From Cyanobium sp. M30B3 (GTDB lineage: Bacteria > Cyanobacteriota > Cyanobacteriia > PCC-6307 > Cyanobiaceae), in contig CP073761.1 in the NCBI GenBank assembly GCA_018399015.1, positions 1,178,001 through 1,242,000 on the forward strand: 64,000 bases of DNA. The letters are read 5' to 3'. Below, one piece after another: positions 1 to 8,692 of the stretch. Positions within the stretch are counted from its first letter, which is position 1, and each line of letters opens with the position of its first letter. Below the pieces are notes generated by a model that saw nothing but the letters and a program-made list of their open reading frames with translations, searched no databases and was not told the DNA's origin. Both the position numbers and the translations under genes were made by a program.

Positions 1-1892
1 GGGCCGCTGGATTGGGGCTCCAGCTCCAGCAGCAGTGGCCCCTGCGGGGCAATGCCGGGATGGAGGCAGGGATAGAGCCGCTGCTCCCGCCAGCGCACCG
101 CCAGCGGTTCCGCCCCCAGGGGCAGGGCACGCCCCTGCAGCCGCAGCTGCCAGTGCTCCGGCAGGGCCTCGTTGGCGATCAGCTCCACCCGCCGCATCGA
201 CCCATCCACAAAGCGGCTGGTGAAGCCCCCCTCCCGCGGCGTGTCGCAGATCAGCGGCCAGGGCTCCAGGGCCTGGCGCAGCTGCAGCGCGGCGCCGCTG
301 GCGGGGTCGTGCCAGTCGAGCAGCACGGGGAAGCGCCAGGCCCAGATCGCGTCGAAGGGTTCGCTCTGCAAAGGCAGCCCGGCTGCGGCCAGCTCCGCCA
401 GCACCGCCTGCAGATCCGCGCGCAGCTGGCTGGGCAGGAGCATGCGGTCGTGCAGCTCGGCTCCCCAGTGGCGCAGGGCCCGGGGCCGGCGCCCGGGATC
501 CAGCAGCAGCGCCGCCAGGCTGGTCCAGAGCAGGGCGATGGCGGCCATCCACTCCGCCGAGGGCAGGGATTCAATGGCCCGGAACTCGATCAGTCCCAGG
601 CAGCCGGCGGGCGCGCCGGGGTTCCAGAACTTGTCGAAGCTCACCTCGGCCCGGTGGTTGTTGCCGGAGCGGTCGGCATGCAGATGGCGCAGGGTTTCGC
701 CGATCAGCTGGCGCTGGTCACCCGGCTCGCAGCGCTCCAGCACGGTGTACGCCAGCTCCAGGTCGAGCAGGGAGCCCAAAGCCTCGTCGGCCCGGGGCGA
801 CTGGGAGGCCACCCCCACGCAATCGCCGCTGAACAGGTAGCTGAGGCTGGGATGGTGCTGGAGGTAGCGCAGCACCCCCACCAGCCAGGCCGGCCGGCTG
901 AACAGGGGGTTGCGCTCCAGGTCGGACCCGCCCCAGAGCAGGTGATTGCCGCCGCCGGTGCCGCTCTGGCCGCCGGCCGGGGTGGCCCGCCAGCTGCACA
1001 GGCCCACCTCCGCGGCCGCGTCCTCGAGCAGCAGCAGCCAGTGGCGGTACTCGGCCCAGCGGTGGCACACCGGCAGGTTGATCTCCAGCACGCCCGGATC
1101 GGCGGTGAGCCCGAGCACCTGCCAGCCGTCGGCCGCATCCAGCGGCAGCAGGCCGCTGAACAGGGGGGCGCTGAGGGGCCCCCCCAGGGCCGGCTCCAGG
1201 GCCAGGCCGCTGATCGCCTGCAGCAACTGTTCGCTGGGCAGGCGCTCCAGGGGCGGCAGGAACACGCCCCACTCTCCGCCGCCCAGCTCCAGGGTGAGCA
1301 GCTGGCAGGGGAGTTCCGGCGGGAAGTGCTCCAGCGGCAGCCGCAGCCCGGCCGGCCCTGGGGCCGGCACCAGCTGGCGCCGCTCCCGGGGCAGGGGCCA
1401 GGCGGCCCCGCTCCAGCCCCCATCCGGGCTCCAGGTGAGCGGCGCCGCCCACACGCGGCGCTCCGGATCGCCGGGATCCGCCAGCTCCAGGGGCTGCAGG
1501 CTGGTGTCCAACCCGTGGCCCAGGGCCTCGAACCAGGCCAGGGCCCGTTGCGGCTGGAGCGCCCGTGCCGGCTCTTCAGCGGCGGGCCAGGGGGCGATCG
1601 GCTGGCCGTCGCGGCCCGTTACCAGCCGCAGGGCCCAGCGGGGGTTCACCTCCCCCTCGTAGCGCTTGCCACTGCAATAGAGGAGGGTGGAGCCCGGCCA
1701 GCTGCGGCGCTGAATGGCGGCGGCCATGGCCCGGGCCATGGCCAGCTTGGTGGGGCCGTCGGCCGCCACCGTCCACTCAGGCCCCTCTGGTTCGAGGGGG
1801 ATGTAGGTGGGCTCTCCGCCCAGGGTGAGCTGAATGCCGGCCTCCTGAAGCTTCCCTTCCGCCCGTTCGGCCGCCTGATCCATCCAGTCCAT
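1..1892 (-). CDS. DUF2126 protein (transglutaminase-associated), C-terminus cut by window edge
   Basis: The minus-strand frame starts with ATG at 1892 (in-frame alternative at 1883) and stays open to base 1, so about 630 codons are visible and the stop lies outside. The N-terminus reads MDWMDQAAERAEGKLQEAG and is followed by LTLGGEPTYIP and an early ADGPTKLAMA segment, which are hallmarks of DUF2126. In many bacteria that domain is the C-terminal half of a large transglutaminase-like protein; here it begins at its own start codon, so the transglutaminase part is probably a separate gene. Large open frames on the opposite strand are shadows. The biochemical role of the family is not established. 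It is divergent from the potassium channel gene. Confidence 0.8.
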   Translation of the reverse strand, partial: MDWMDQAAERAEGKLQEAGIQLTLGGEPTYIPLEPEGPEWTVAADGPTKLAMARAMAAAIQRRSWPGSTLLYCSGKRYEGEVNPRWALRLVTGRDGQPIAPWPAAEEPARALQPQRALAWFEALGHGLDTSLQPLELADPGDPERRVWAAPLTWSPDGGWSGAAWPLPRERRQLVPAPGPAGLRLPLEHFPPELPCQLLTLELGGGEWGVFLPPLERLPSEQLLQAISGLALEPALGGPLSAPLFSGLLPLDAADGWQVLGLTADPGVLEINLPVCHRWAEYRHWLLLLEDAAAEVGLCSWRATPAGGQSGTGGGNHLLWGGSDLERNPLFSRPAWLVGVLRYLQHHPSLSYLFSGDCVGVASQSPRADEALGSLLDLELAYTVLERCEPGDQRQLIGETLRHLHADRSGNNHRAEVSFDKFWNPGAPAGCLGLIEFRAIESLPSAEWMAAIALLWTSLAALLLDPGRRPRALRHWGAELHDRMLLPSQLRADLQAVLAELAAAGLPLQSEPFDAIWAWRFPVLLDWHDPASGAALQLRQALEPWPLICDTPREGGFTSRFVDGSMRRVELIANEALPEHWQLRLQGRALPLGAEPLAVRWREQRLYPCLHPGIAPQGPLLLELEPQSSG

Positions 1893-2057
1893 CGGTGGCA
1901 GTCGGGCTCGGTGGGTGCGCGGTGGAGTTGGGCTCAAACCCGTCCCAATGTTTCGCGCGGCGCGGCGATGCTGCGGCTCGTATCGCTACAGATCTGCTGC
2001 GAATCGGTGTCGATTCCCGCGTCGTTGTGCTGTTCTCTCCCGTTTTCGATTGATTGA

Positions 2058-3215
2058 ATGGGGAGCACCGGCATCCGGATCCGCCCCGCCATGCCCCCCT
2101 CCCCCAGCCGGCGCGGCCAGCCCAGGCGGCCCCCCTCGAGCAGGACCCGACAACCCTGGCGAGCGCCCCTGGCCCTGGCCGTGGTGGTGAATCTGGCGGC
2201 CCTGGGCTATCGCCTGGTGGAGGGCTGGGACTGGGGTGACTGCTACTGGATGGTGGCGATCACCCTGAGCACCATCGGCTTCGGCGAGGTGAATCCGCTC
2301 TCCTCCGGCGGGCGGATCGTCACAGCGCTGCTGATCCTGGGCGGGTTGGTGGTGGTGCAGATCAGCATCCAGGGGGTGCTGGGGCTGAGTGAGTCCGGGT
2401 ATTTCCGCCGCCTGCGGGAGCGGCGTTTCCGTCGCTGGTTGAGGACCATGCAAGATCACGTGATTCTCTGCGGCTATGGCCGCATCGGCCGGGAGATCGC
2501 CAGCCAGGTCACCCGCGAGGGGGTGCCGCTGCTGGTGGTGGATCTCGACCCGGAGCGCGGCGCCGCCGCCGAGGAGCAGGGGCTGGTGGTGCTGGCCGCC
2601 GATGCCACCCTTGATGAAACCCTGGAGGCGGCGGGCCTGCACCGCTGCCGCTCCCTGGTGGTGGCCCTGCCCAGCAACGCGGCCAATCTCTATGTGGTGC
2701 TCAGCGCCCGGGGCCTGGCGCCCGACTGCCGGCTGATTGCCCGGGCGGACAGCGAGGAGGCGGAGCGCAAGCTGCGCCTGGCCGGGGCGGATGAGGTGAT
2801 CAGCCCCTACGTGAGCGGGGGCCGGATCATGGCCGCCACGGCCCTGCGGCCCCTGGCGGTGACCTTCATGGATCTGATCTCCGGCAGCGACTGCGAGGTG
2901 GAGGAGTTCCGCCTCAGCGGCGATCCGCAGGATCTGGGCGCGCTCCACGGCGCCACCCTCGGCGATCTGCAGCTGGGGCGCCGCACCGGTGCCCTGGTGC
3001 TGGCGGTGAAAACGCCCCCGTCCGGTACGGCCCTGCGCCAGTACCGGGGCTCCCAGTACCGCAGTGCAGTGGACGATCTGGTGGCCAACCCCGGGCGCGA
3101 TCTGCAGCTGATGCCCGGCCAGATGCTGGTGGTGATGGGCAGCAAGCAGCAGCTCGCCAGGGTGGAGGAGCTGCTGGGGCCGGCGCTGCGCAGCGTGGAT
3201 GCGGTGGCCGGCTGA
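2058..3215 (+). CDS. Potassium channel with RCK (TrkA-N/TrkA-C) domains
   Basis: The protein has a short membrane region with one clear helix (about residues 36-50), a pore signature TIGFGE near residue 75, and a second helix (GRIVTALLILGG). After that comes a cytoplasmic RCK module: a Rossmann nucleotide-binding segment starting HVILCGYGRIGREIA, an acidic turn VVDLDPE, and a C-terminal TrkA_C-like domain. This is the layout of two-TM bacterial K+ channels gated by nucleotide or Ca2+. The inner-membrane location is inferred. Start is ATG 2058, with ATG 2091 equally possible because neither has a clear ribosome-binding site. The length (385 aa) suits the family. Confidence 0.87.
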   Translation: MGSTGIRIRPAMPPSPSRRGQPRRPPSSRTRQPWRAPLALAVVVNLAALGYRLVEGWDWGDCYWMVAITLSTIGFGEVNPLSSGGRIVTALLILGGLVVVQISIQGVLGLSESGYFRRLRERRFRRWLRTMQDHVILCGYGRIGREIASQVTREGVPLLVVDLDPERGAAAEEQGLVVLAADATLDETLEAAGLHRCRSLVVALPSNAANLYVVLSARGLAPDCRLIARADSEEAERKLRLAGADEVISPYVSGGRIMAATALRPLAVTFMDLISGSDCEVEEFRLSGDPQDLGALHGATLGDLQLGRRTGALVLAVKTPPSGTALRQYRGSQYRSAVDDLVANPGRDLQLMPGQMLVVMGSKQQLARVEELLGPALRSVDAVAG

Positions 3216-3244
3216 GGCTCTCCTGCCCAGCTGCTCACCCCCTT

Positions 3245-3799
3245 TCAGCTGTCCGCCTCCTCCAGCAGCTGGCGTTTCAACTCGATCTGATAGCCCTCGG
3301 CCATCGCCTCCAGGGCCTGCTCCTCGCGTTCATCCACCTCGAGGGCCTCAGCCAGGGTCATGTCCGGCACCTGGGTGGCGCCCACGGCGGTGAGAGCCAC
3401 CCCCAGGGAGGCGCTGTCGCGGTGCCAGATGGCCGCTGCCTCGGCCAGCTTGCTCACGGCCTCCTCTCCCACGGCCAGGCCCCGGTGCTGGTTCACCGCC
3501 GCCGCCAGGCGCCGGTCGTCGAACACGGCCGCCGCCGCCAGATGGGCCGCATGCAGGGCCCCCAGGCTGTAGAGGGCCTCCGAGCGCAGGGTGGCCAGGC
3601 TCTTGCCCAGGGCCCGGTCCCGCACCCCCTGCCAGGGCTCGGACGGCGTGGTGTCCAGGGCGGCGGCGGGTCCCAGATCGGGGTGCTGCTCCGGATCCTG
3701 CTCAGGGGCAGGTGCCCGCAGCGTTCGGGCCTCCAGGCGCTCGCCCAGGGCGCGCAGCCGCCGTGCCAGCCAGGCGGCCAGGTTGGACCGCAACCCCAT
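3245..3799 (-). CDS. Hypothetical cyanobacterial protein
   Basis: 184 aa, converging on the K+ channel gene and divergent from the H-NOX gene. The sequence is rich in Ala and Leu and probably largely helical, with a central block around residues 60-110 (RSEALYSLGALHAAHLAAAA) and a C-terminal acidic block (EREEQALEAMAEGYQIELKR). There is no signal peptide, membrane segment or recognisable catalytic motif. The N-terminus is basic and amphipathic. I do not recognise the family. Codon use matches the neighbouring core genes, so it is probably a native, lineage-specific gene. Confidence 0.65.
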   Translation of the reverse strand: MGLRSNLAAWLARRLRALGERLEARTLRAPAPEQDPEQHPDLGPAAALDTTPSEPWQGVRDRALGKSLATLRSEALYSLGALHAAHLAAAAVFDDRRLAAAVNQHRGLAVGEEAVSKLAEAAAIWHRDSASLGVALTAVGATQVPDMTLAEALEVDEREEQALEAMAEGYQIELKRQLLEEADS

Positions 3800-3879
3800 C
3801 AGAAAACCGCAGGTGTACCTACTGTGGCCTGAACCACAACCCGTCTGCAGGCCCTGTCCTTTCGCTTTTTGTCAAGCCC

Positions 3880-4446
3880 ATGTACGGATTAATCAACCAG
3901 GCCATCCGGGACATGATCGTTGTTCAACACGGTGAGGACGTCTGGACCCGGGTGCGGCAGCGGGCTGGAGTGGAGGCGGTGCGGTTTGAGGCCATGGAGC
4001 CCTACCCCGACGGACTCACCAAGCAGTTGATCGACGCCGCCAGCCAGGAGCTCGAGCAGCATCCCCACGCCCTGATGCGGGCCTTCGGGGAGTTCTGGGT
4101 CACCTACACGGCGGCGGCGGGCTACGGCCGGCTGATGGAGCTGGCGGGCTCCAGCCTGCCCGAGTTTTTGCAGAATCTCGACGACCTGCACGCCCGGGTG
4201 GGGGTGAACTTTCCCAGCCTTTCGCCGCCCAGCTTCGAGACCGAGCAGCCTGAACCCGGCACCATGCATCTCCACTACCATTCCCATCGCCAGGGGCTGG
4301 CGCCGATGGTGATCGGACTGGTGGAAGGCCTCGGCGATCGCTTCGAGACGCCGGTTGAGGTGGATCAGCTGGCCTGCCGCAGCCAGGGGGATGACCACGA
4401 CGTGTTTGAGGTTCGCTACGACGAGCCGCCCGCATCCGCGCCATGA
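3880..4446 (+). CDS. H-NOX haem-based gas sensor
   Basis: 188 aa beginning MYGLINQAIRDMIV, the typical H-NOX N-terminus, so ATG 3880 is chosen over an upstream in-frame start. The proximal haem ligand is His104 in NLDDLHARV, and the haem-propionate motif Y-x-S-x-R is present as Tyr133, Ser135, Arg137 (HYHSHR). The distal helix after it reads QGLAPMVIGLVEG and has no tyrosine where O2-binding H-NOX proteins place theirs, so selectivity for NO over O2 is inferred. The stop overlaps the start of the next gene by 4 bp (ATGA), so the sensor and the cyclase should be made together. H-NOX proteins usually regulate such a partner by direct contact. Confidence 0.94.
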   Translation: MYGLINQAIRDMIVVQHGEDVWTRVRQRAGVEAVRFEAMEPYPDGLTKQLIDAASQELEQHPHALMRAFGEFWVTYTAAAGYGRLMELAGSSLPEFLQNLDDLHARVGVNFPSLSPPSFETEQPEPGTMHLHYHSHRQGLAPMVIGLVEGLGDRFETPVEVDQLACRSQGDDHDVFEVRYDEPPASAP

Positions 4447-5423
4447 CCCTGGCCCCTTCGGCCCAGCGCTTTCCGGCGTTATTTCCGTTTCACTGGGTTG
4501 TGGATGCAGACATGGCGGTCACCCAGCTCGGGGTGGCCCTGCGGCGTCTGCTGGGCGAGGAGGCGATCGGCATGCCCCTGCAGGAGGTGATCCGCTGGTT
4601 GCGTCCCTCGGCCGTGGACCCCAGTCTGGAGGGATTGGCCAGGCTCAGCGATCGGTTGGCCGTGCTGCAGTTGCGGCGGCTGCCGCTGCAGCTGAAGGGG
4701 GAGGTGCTGGTGGAGAACGGGCACGGCTTCTTCCTGGGCTCGCCGGCCGTGCACTCGCTTGATGACCTCCGCCGGCTCGGCATCGGCATGGCAGACCTGC
4801 CTCGCCATGACGGGCTGCTCGACTCGGTGCTGCGGCTGCAGATCAATGACCTGCAGCTGCAGGATGAGGTGTCGCGGCGCACGCGCGAGCTCACCGAGCT
4901 GGCCACCCATGACGAACTCACCGGCGTGGCCAACCGGCGCCTGTTCCGCCGGGATATCCAGGCCGAACTGCAGCAGCACCGGCGGTCGGCCGCGCCCCTG
5001 GCCCTGCTGATGGTCGATCTCGATCGCTTCAAACAGTTCAACGACACCCACGGCCACCTGGCCGGTGATGCCTGTCTGCAGGCGGCCGCCCAGCGGCTGG
5101 TGGGTCTGGTGGGCCGCGGCGGCGACCGGGTGTATCGCTATGGCGGCGAGGAATTCGCCGTGCTGCTGCCCCACACCGATCTGGCGGGCGCCGAGGCCGT
5201 GGCCGAGCGGGTGGTGCAGGGCTTCGCCACGAGCCCCCTGGTCCTGCCCGAGCAGAACCTGGTGTCGTTGATCACGGTGAGCGTGGGCATTGCCTGCACG
5301 GAGCCTGCGGGTGCCGAGCCGATCACCGACACCCTGCTGATCAGCCGCGCCGATCAGGCCCTCTATCGCTCGAAGCATGCCGGGCGGAGCCGCTACACCA
5401 GCTCTGGCCTCAGCCCGTGCTGA
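4443..5423 (+). CDS. HNOBA-GGDEF diguanylate cyclase, H-NOX partner
   Basis: 326 aa. Residues ~10-125 match the H-NOX-associated HNOBA (PAS-like) domain: FPFHWVVDADM, a central LQLKGEVLV strand and the end LPRHDGLLDSVL. A short helix that is probably coiled coil (LQLQDEVSRRTREL) links to a GGDEF domain (~155-320) with an intact active site GGEEF (234-238) and an inhibitory I-site RGGD (225-228) five residues before it. It should make c-di-GMP from two GTP and be inhibited by its product. The start overlaps the H-NOX stop, which indicates translational coupling. Together the two genes form a gas-to-c-di-GMP module. Confidence 0.94.
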   Translation: MTLAPSAQRFPALFPFHWVVDADMAVTQLGVALRRLLGEEAIGMPLQEVIRWLRPSAVDPSLEGLARLSDRLAVLQLRRLPLQLKGEVLVENGHGFFLGSPAVHSLDDLRRLGIGMADLPRHDGLLDSVLRLQINDLQLQDEVSRRTRELTELATHDELTGVANRRLFRRDIQAELQQHRRSAAPLALLMVDLDRFKQFNDTHGHLAGDACLQAAAQRLVGLVGRGGDRVYRYGGEEFAVLLPHTDLAGAEAVAERVVQGFATSPLVLPEQNLVSLITVSVGIACTEPAGAEPITDTLLISRADQALYRSKHAGRSRYTSSGLSPC

Positions 5424-5552
5424 ACCTGTCCGCCGCCGCCCGAACCCCCAGACCAGGGACCTGGCAAGGTGCGGATATCTCCTCTTCTGCCCAACACCCA
5501 GTCCGCTTTAAATCTCTTTATAGTTCTGTCACGTTTCGCAACGCCCCCTTCC

Positions 5553-5699
5553 ATGGCTGACTCCACCACCTCCCGCTTCGGCTTCGTGGCTTTCGCTGAA
5601 ACCTGGAATGGCCGTCTGGCCATGCTCGGCTTCGTGATCGGCCTTGGCACCGAGCTGCTCACCGGCCAGGGCATCCTCGGCCAGCTGGGTCTGGGCTGA
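5553..5699 (+). CDS. High-light-inducible protein (HLIP)
   Basis: 48 aa, MADSTTSRFGFVAFAETWNG at the start, with one chlorophyll-binding helix carrying the ELIP/HLIP signature AETWNGRLAMLGFVIG. These single-helix thylakoid proteins bind pigment and protect photosystems under strong light. ATG 5553 gives the usual family length; the longer upstream frame is not supported. The upstream region is AT-rich (TTTAAATCTCTTTATAGT), a plausible promoter, and a strong terminator follows. The gene is nearly identical to the one at 52014. Confidence 0.93.
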   Translation: MADSTTSRFGFVAFAETWNGRLAMLGFVIGLGTELLTGQGILGQLGLG

Positions 5700-5730
5700 G
5701 CCACGGCTCCCTGTCCCGGGTTCATCCCTG

Positions 5731-5761
5731 CACCCGTCCGGCTCCGCCGGGCGGGTGTTTT
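5731..5761 (+). terminator. Rho-independent terminator after HLIP gene
   Basis: A 12-bp GC-rich stem (CACCCGTCCGGC with GCCGGGCGGGTG, one G-T pair, 3-nt loop) is followed by four T. It lies 32 bp after the HLIP stop. Confidence 0.85.
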
Positions 5762-5897
5762 GCTCTGGGGAGGTCCTGGAAAGCGGCTGTCAGCATGGGG
5801 CCCGCCCACCTCGCGTTGCATGGCCCGGTTGAACGTCACCCGCCGGCTGCTCCTGGTGGTGGTGTTCCCGCCCCGCAAGGCGCAGCAGCTGGCCGGG

Positions 5898-5920
5898 AAT
5901 CGGAAATGTTTCCGATTTTT
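5898..5920. terminator. Perfect 9-bp hairpin with T tract
   Basis: AATCGGAAA and TTTCCGATT are exact inverted repeats with a 2-nt gap, followed by T residues. It is AT-rich for a terminator, so it could instead be an operator or an mRNA 5' structure about 95 bp before ppk2. Confidence 0.45.
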
Positions 5921-6012
5921 CGCGTCATGGTGTAACTGCTTTCTCTTGCCTGTGGTCGCCTCCCCTTAGTTTTCGGACATCCAGATCGGATCGTGACCCG
6001 CGGGGCTTCACC

Positions 6013-6972
6013 ATGACAAACAAGCACCAGAAGGCCGACAAGAAGTCTGAAAAGAAAGACAGAAAGAAAGCCAAGATGAAGGCCGCTGAAGCGATGGTTC
6101 CAGGCCTCGTTCCAGGCCTCAATGGTGGCAATGATCGGTACCACCCTTCGCCGATTCTCGACGACTTCTCGGAGTTCTCTGAGGGGCGCCCACCCAAGCT
6201 CGACCGCAAGCTCTACGAAAAGGAGCTGGCACGGCTGCAAGTGGAGCTGGTGAAGATGCAGTACTGGATCAAGCATGTGGGCTATCGCCTGATCATCCTG
6301 TTTGAGGGCCGGGATGCGGCTGGCAAGGGGGGAACGATCAAGCGCATCACCGAGCCCCTCAACCCCCGCGGCTGTCAGGTGGTGGCCTTGGGTACGCCTT
6401 CGGATCAGCAGAAGAGCCAGTGGTATTTCCAGCGCTACGTGGAGCACTTCCCCTCCGCCGGTCAGATCGTGCTGTTCGACCGCAGCTGGTACAACCGGGC
6501 CGGAGTGGAGCGGGTGATGGGTTTCTGCAGCCCCGAGCAGGTGGATGAGTTCATGCTCTCCTGTCCGGAGTTTGAGCGCATGCTGGTGCGCAGTGGCATC
6601 ACCCTGATCAAGTACTGGTTTTCGGTGAGTGATGAGGAGCAGGAGGCCCGCTTCCGCTCCCGGCTGGAGGATCCCGCCCGCCGCTGGAAGCTGAGCCCGA
6701 TGGATCTGGAATCGCGCGACCGCTGGGTGGAGTTCTCCCGTGCCAAGGACGAGATGTTCACCCGCACCAACATCCCCGAGGCCCCCTGGTTCACCGTGGA
6801 GGCGGACGACAAGCGGCGGGCGCGGCTGAACTGCATCCGCCACCTGCTCAGCAAGGTGCCCTACGAGGACATGACCCCCGAGCCGATCGAACTGCCGCCT
6901 CGCAAGACCAGCGGCGACTACCACCGGCCGCCACTGAACGAGCAGTTCTTCGTGCCCAACCATTACCGGTAG
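6013..6972 (+). CDS. ppk2: Polyphosphate kinase 2
   Basis: 319 aa, with a very basic N-terminal tail (about 25 residues of Lys/Asp/Glu) before the PPK2 domain. Walker A is FEGRDAAGKGG (98-107) and Walker B is DRSWYNRAGVE (156-166); both are intact. PPK2 enzymes transfer phosphate between polyphosphate and nucleoside diphosphates or monophosphates. The length and single domain fit class I, which uses NDPs; that substrate class is inferred. It is monocistronic: the stop is 4 bp from the end of the convergent malic enzyme gene. The 313 bp upstream hold two hairpins and no gene. Confidence 0.92.
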   Translation: MTNKHQKADKKSEKKDRKKAKMKAAEAMVPGLVPGLNGGNDRYHPSPILDDFSEFSEGRPPKLDRKLYEKELARLQVELVKMQYWIKHVGYRLIILFEGRDAAGKGGTIKRITEPLNPRGCQVVALGTPSDQQKSQWYFQRYVEHFPSAGQIVLFDRSWYNRAGVERVMGFCSPEQVDEFMLSCPEFERMLVRSGITLIKYWFSVSDEEQEARFRSRLEDPARRWKLSPMDLESRDRWVEFSRAKDEMFTRTNIPEAPWFTVEADDKRRARLNCIRHLLSKVPYEDMTPEPIELPPRKTSGDYHRPPLNEQFFVPNHYR

Positions 6973-6976
6973 ATCT

Positions 6977-8692
6977 TCAGGGCTCGGGGCGCACCCCTCC
7001 ATAGGCCGGTTGCCAGCGGGCCCGCTCCAGGCAGTCGAGGGCCTCGGCCACTGTGCGGGCCCGGCGTGCCAGGTTCTGGCGCACGCCGGTGATCGCCACC
7101 GCTTCGGCCACGGCCCGGGCCACGGCCGGGGCTTCACCCAGGGCCGGCATCAGCGCTGCGTCCGGGTCGTGGCTGGCGGGGATGCGCTCAGCCAGGGCCG
7201 TGAGGCCGGCGTCGATCATGCCGTCGGTGATCTCTCTCAGGCCCAGGGCGGCGGCGGCGAAGCCCAGGCCCGGGAACAGAAAGCAGTTGTTGCACTGGCC
7301 GATCTCCCGCTCGCCGTTGGCTGTGGCCACGGGCGCAAAGGGGCTGCCGGTGGCCACCAGGGCGCGGCCGGCCGTCCAGCGCAGCAGGTCCTCGGGGGTT
7401 GCCTCGGCCAGATGGGTGGGGTTGGAGAGCGGCAGGATCACCGGCCTCGGGCAGTGGGCGGCCATGGCCCGCACCACCGCTTCGTTGAAGGCGCCGGCCA
7501 CGGTGGAGGTGCCGATCAGCACCGTGGGCCGCACCTGCTCCACCACCGCCAGCAAGCCGATGGGGCCCTGGCCGCTGGCGGGCCAGTGCTGCCGCTCCTG
7601 GGCGGGGCGGGCCAGCCCCGCCGCCGCCGGGCTGAGGTGGGCCATGTCCTCGATCAACAGGCCGGGCCGGTCGATCGCCCACAGCCGGGCGCGGGCCTCG
7701 CTGGCGGAGAGCCCTTCGGCCCGCAGCAGGCGCAGCAGCCCTTCGGCGATGCCGCAGCCGGCGGTGCCCGCCCCGAAGATCACGATCCGCTGGGCGCTGA
7801 GGCTCTGGCCCAGGCCGCGGCAGGCGGCCAGCACGGCCGCGCTGGCCACGCCACTGGTGCCCTGGATGTCGTCGTTGAAGCTGGGCAGCCGGCCGCGGTG
7901 GCGATCCAGCAGCAGCCGGGCGGTGCCGGTGCCGAAGTCCTCCCAGTGCAGGCAGGCGCCGGGGCAGAGCTCGGCCACGGCCTCCACGAATTCATCCACG
8001 AAGGCGAGGTAGGCGTCGCCCTGCAGCCGGGGCTGGCGCAGGCCGGGGTAGAGCGGGTCGTGCAGCAGGCTCTCGCGGTTGGTGCCCACATCCAGCACCA
8101 CCGCCAGGGCCCGCTCGGGATTCAGGCCGGCGCAGAGGGTGTACACGGCCAGCTTGCCCTGACAGATGTGGATGCCACCCACCCCCTGATCGCCGATGCC
8201 CAGGATTCCCTCCGAGTCGGTGACCAGCACCAGATCGATGCCGTTGCGACTGTGGGGCTGCAGCACCTCGGCCAGGCGCCCCCTGTGGGAGGCACTGAGA
8301 AACAGCCCCTCGCTCGGCGTGCGGTAGGTGCCGCTGAAGCGCTGGATCGCCCTGCCCACCGTGGGGGTGTACACCACCGGCAACACGGCCTCCAGGTGGC
8401 TGGCCAGGAAGCGATGAAACAGCACCTGGTTGCTGCGCCGCAGCGTGTCCGCAAAGCTGAACTGCTCCAGAGGGCCACTGAGGCTGTTGAAGTGCTGCCA
8501 GCTGCGCGCCACCTGCAGCTCCAGGGTTTCCACCTGCTCCGGCAGGAGCCCCTCCAGCCCCAGGGTCCGGCGCTCCTCACGGCTGAAGGCCGTGCCCTTG
8601 TTCAGGGCCGGATCGCGCAGCAGCTGCAGTCCGCGCAGCTGGGTGAACCGGACTGGGTCGGGGGTGGTGGTGGGCACGGGGTGAAACACCAT
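6977..8692 (-). CDS. Malic enzyme (malate to pyruvate + CO2)
   Basis: 571 aa from ATG 8692 (MVFHPVPTTTPDP); a longer frame to 8812 adds 40 unrelated residues. The family signatures are in order: LNKGTAF near residue 30, PVVYTPTVG with the catalytic Tyr (~105), the metal-binding region FNDDIQGTSGV, the Rossmann loop IFGAGTAGCGIAEG, and SNPTHLAEATPEDL near the C-terminus. The length and the N-terminal domain fit the large NAD-type malic enzymes (MaeA/SfcA-like). Cofactor choice cannot be settled by eye. The reaction links C4 acids to pyruvate. Confidence 0.92.
   Translation of the reverse strand: MVFHPVPTTTPDPVRFTQLRGLQLLRDPALNKGTAFSREERRTLGLEGLLPEQVETLELQVARSWQHFNSLSGPLEQFSFADTLRRSNQVLFHRFLASHLEAVLPVVYTPTVGRAIQRFSGTYRTPSEGLFLSASHRGRLAEVLQPHSRNGIDLVLVTDSEGILGIGDQGVGGIHICQGKLAVYTLCAGLNPERALAVVLDVGTNRESLLHDPLYPGLRQPRLQGDAYLAFVDEFVEAVAELCPGACLHWEDFGTGTARLLLDRHRGRLPSFNDDIQGTSGVASAAVLAACRGLGQSLSAQRIVIFGAGTAGCGIAEGLLRLLRAEGLSASEARARLWAIDRPGLLIEDMAHLSPAAAGLARPAQERQHWPASGQGPIGLLAVVEQVRPTVLIGTSTVAGAFNEAVVRAMAAHCPRPVILPLSNPTHLAEATPEDLLRWTAGRALVATGSPFAPVATANGEREIGQCNNCFLFPGLGFAAAALGLREITDGMIDAGLTALAERIPASHDPDAALMPALGEAPAVARAVAEAVAITGVRQNLARRARTVAEALDCLERARWQPAYGGVRPEP

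Noticed and set aside
12-2057. Long plus-strand frame (681 codons)
   Set aside because: Shadow of the DUF2126 gene on the minus strand; Gln/Pro/Gly-rich composition typical of antisense frames in GC-rich DNA.
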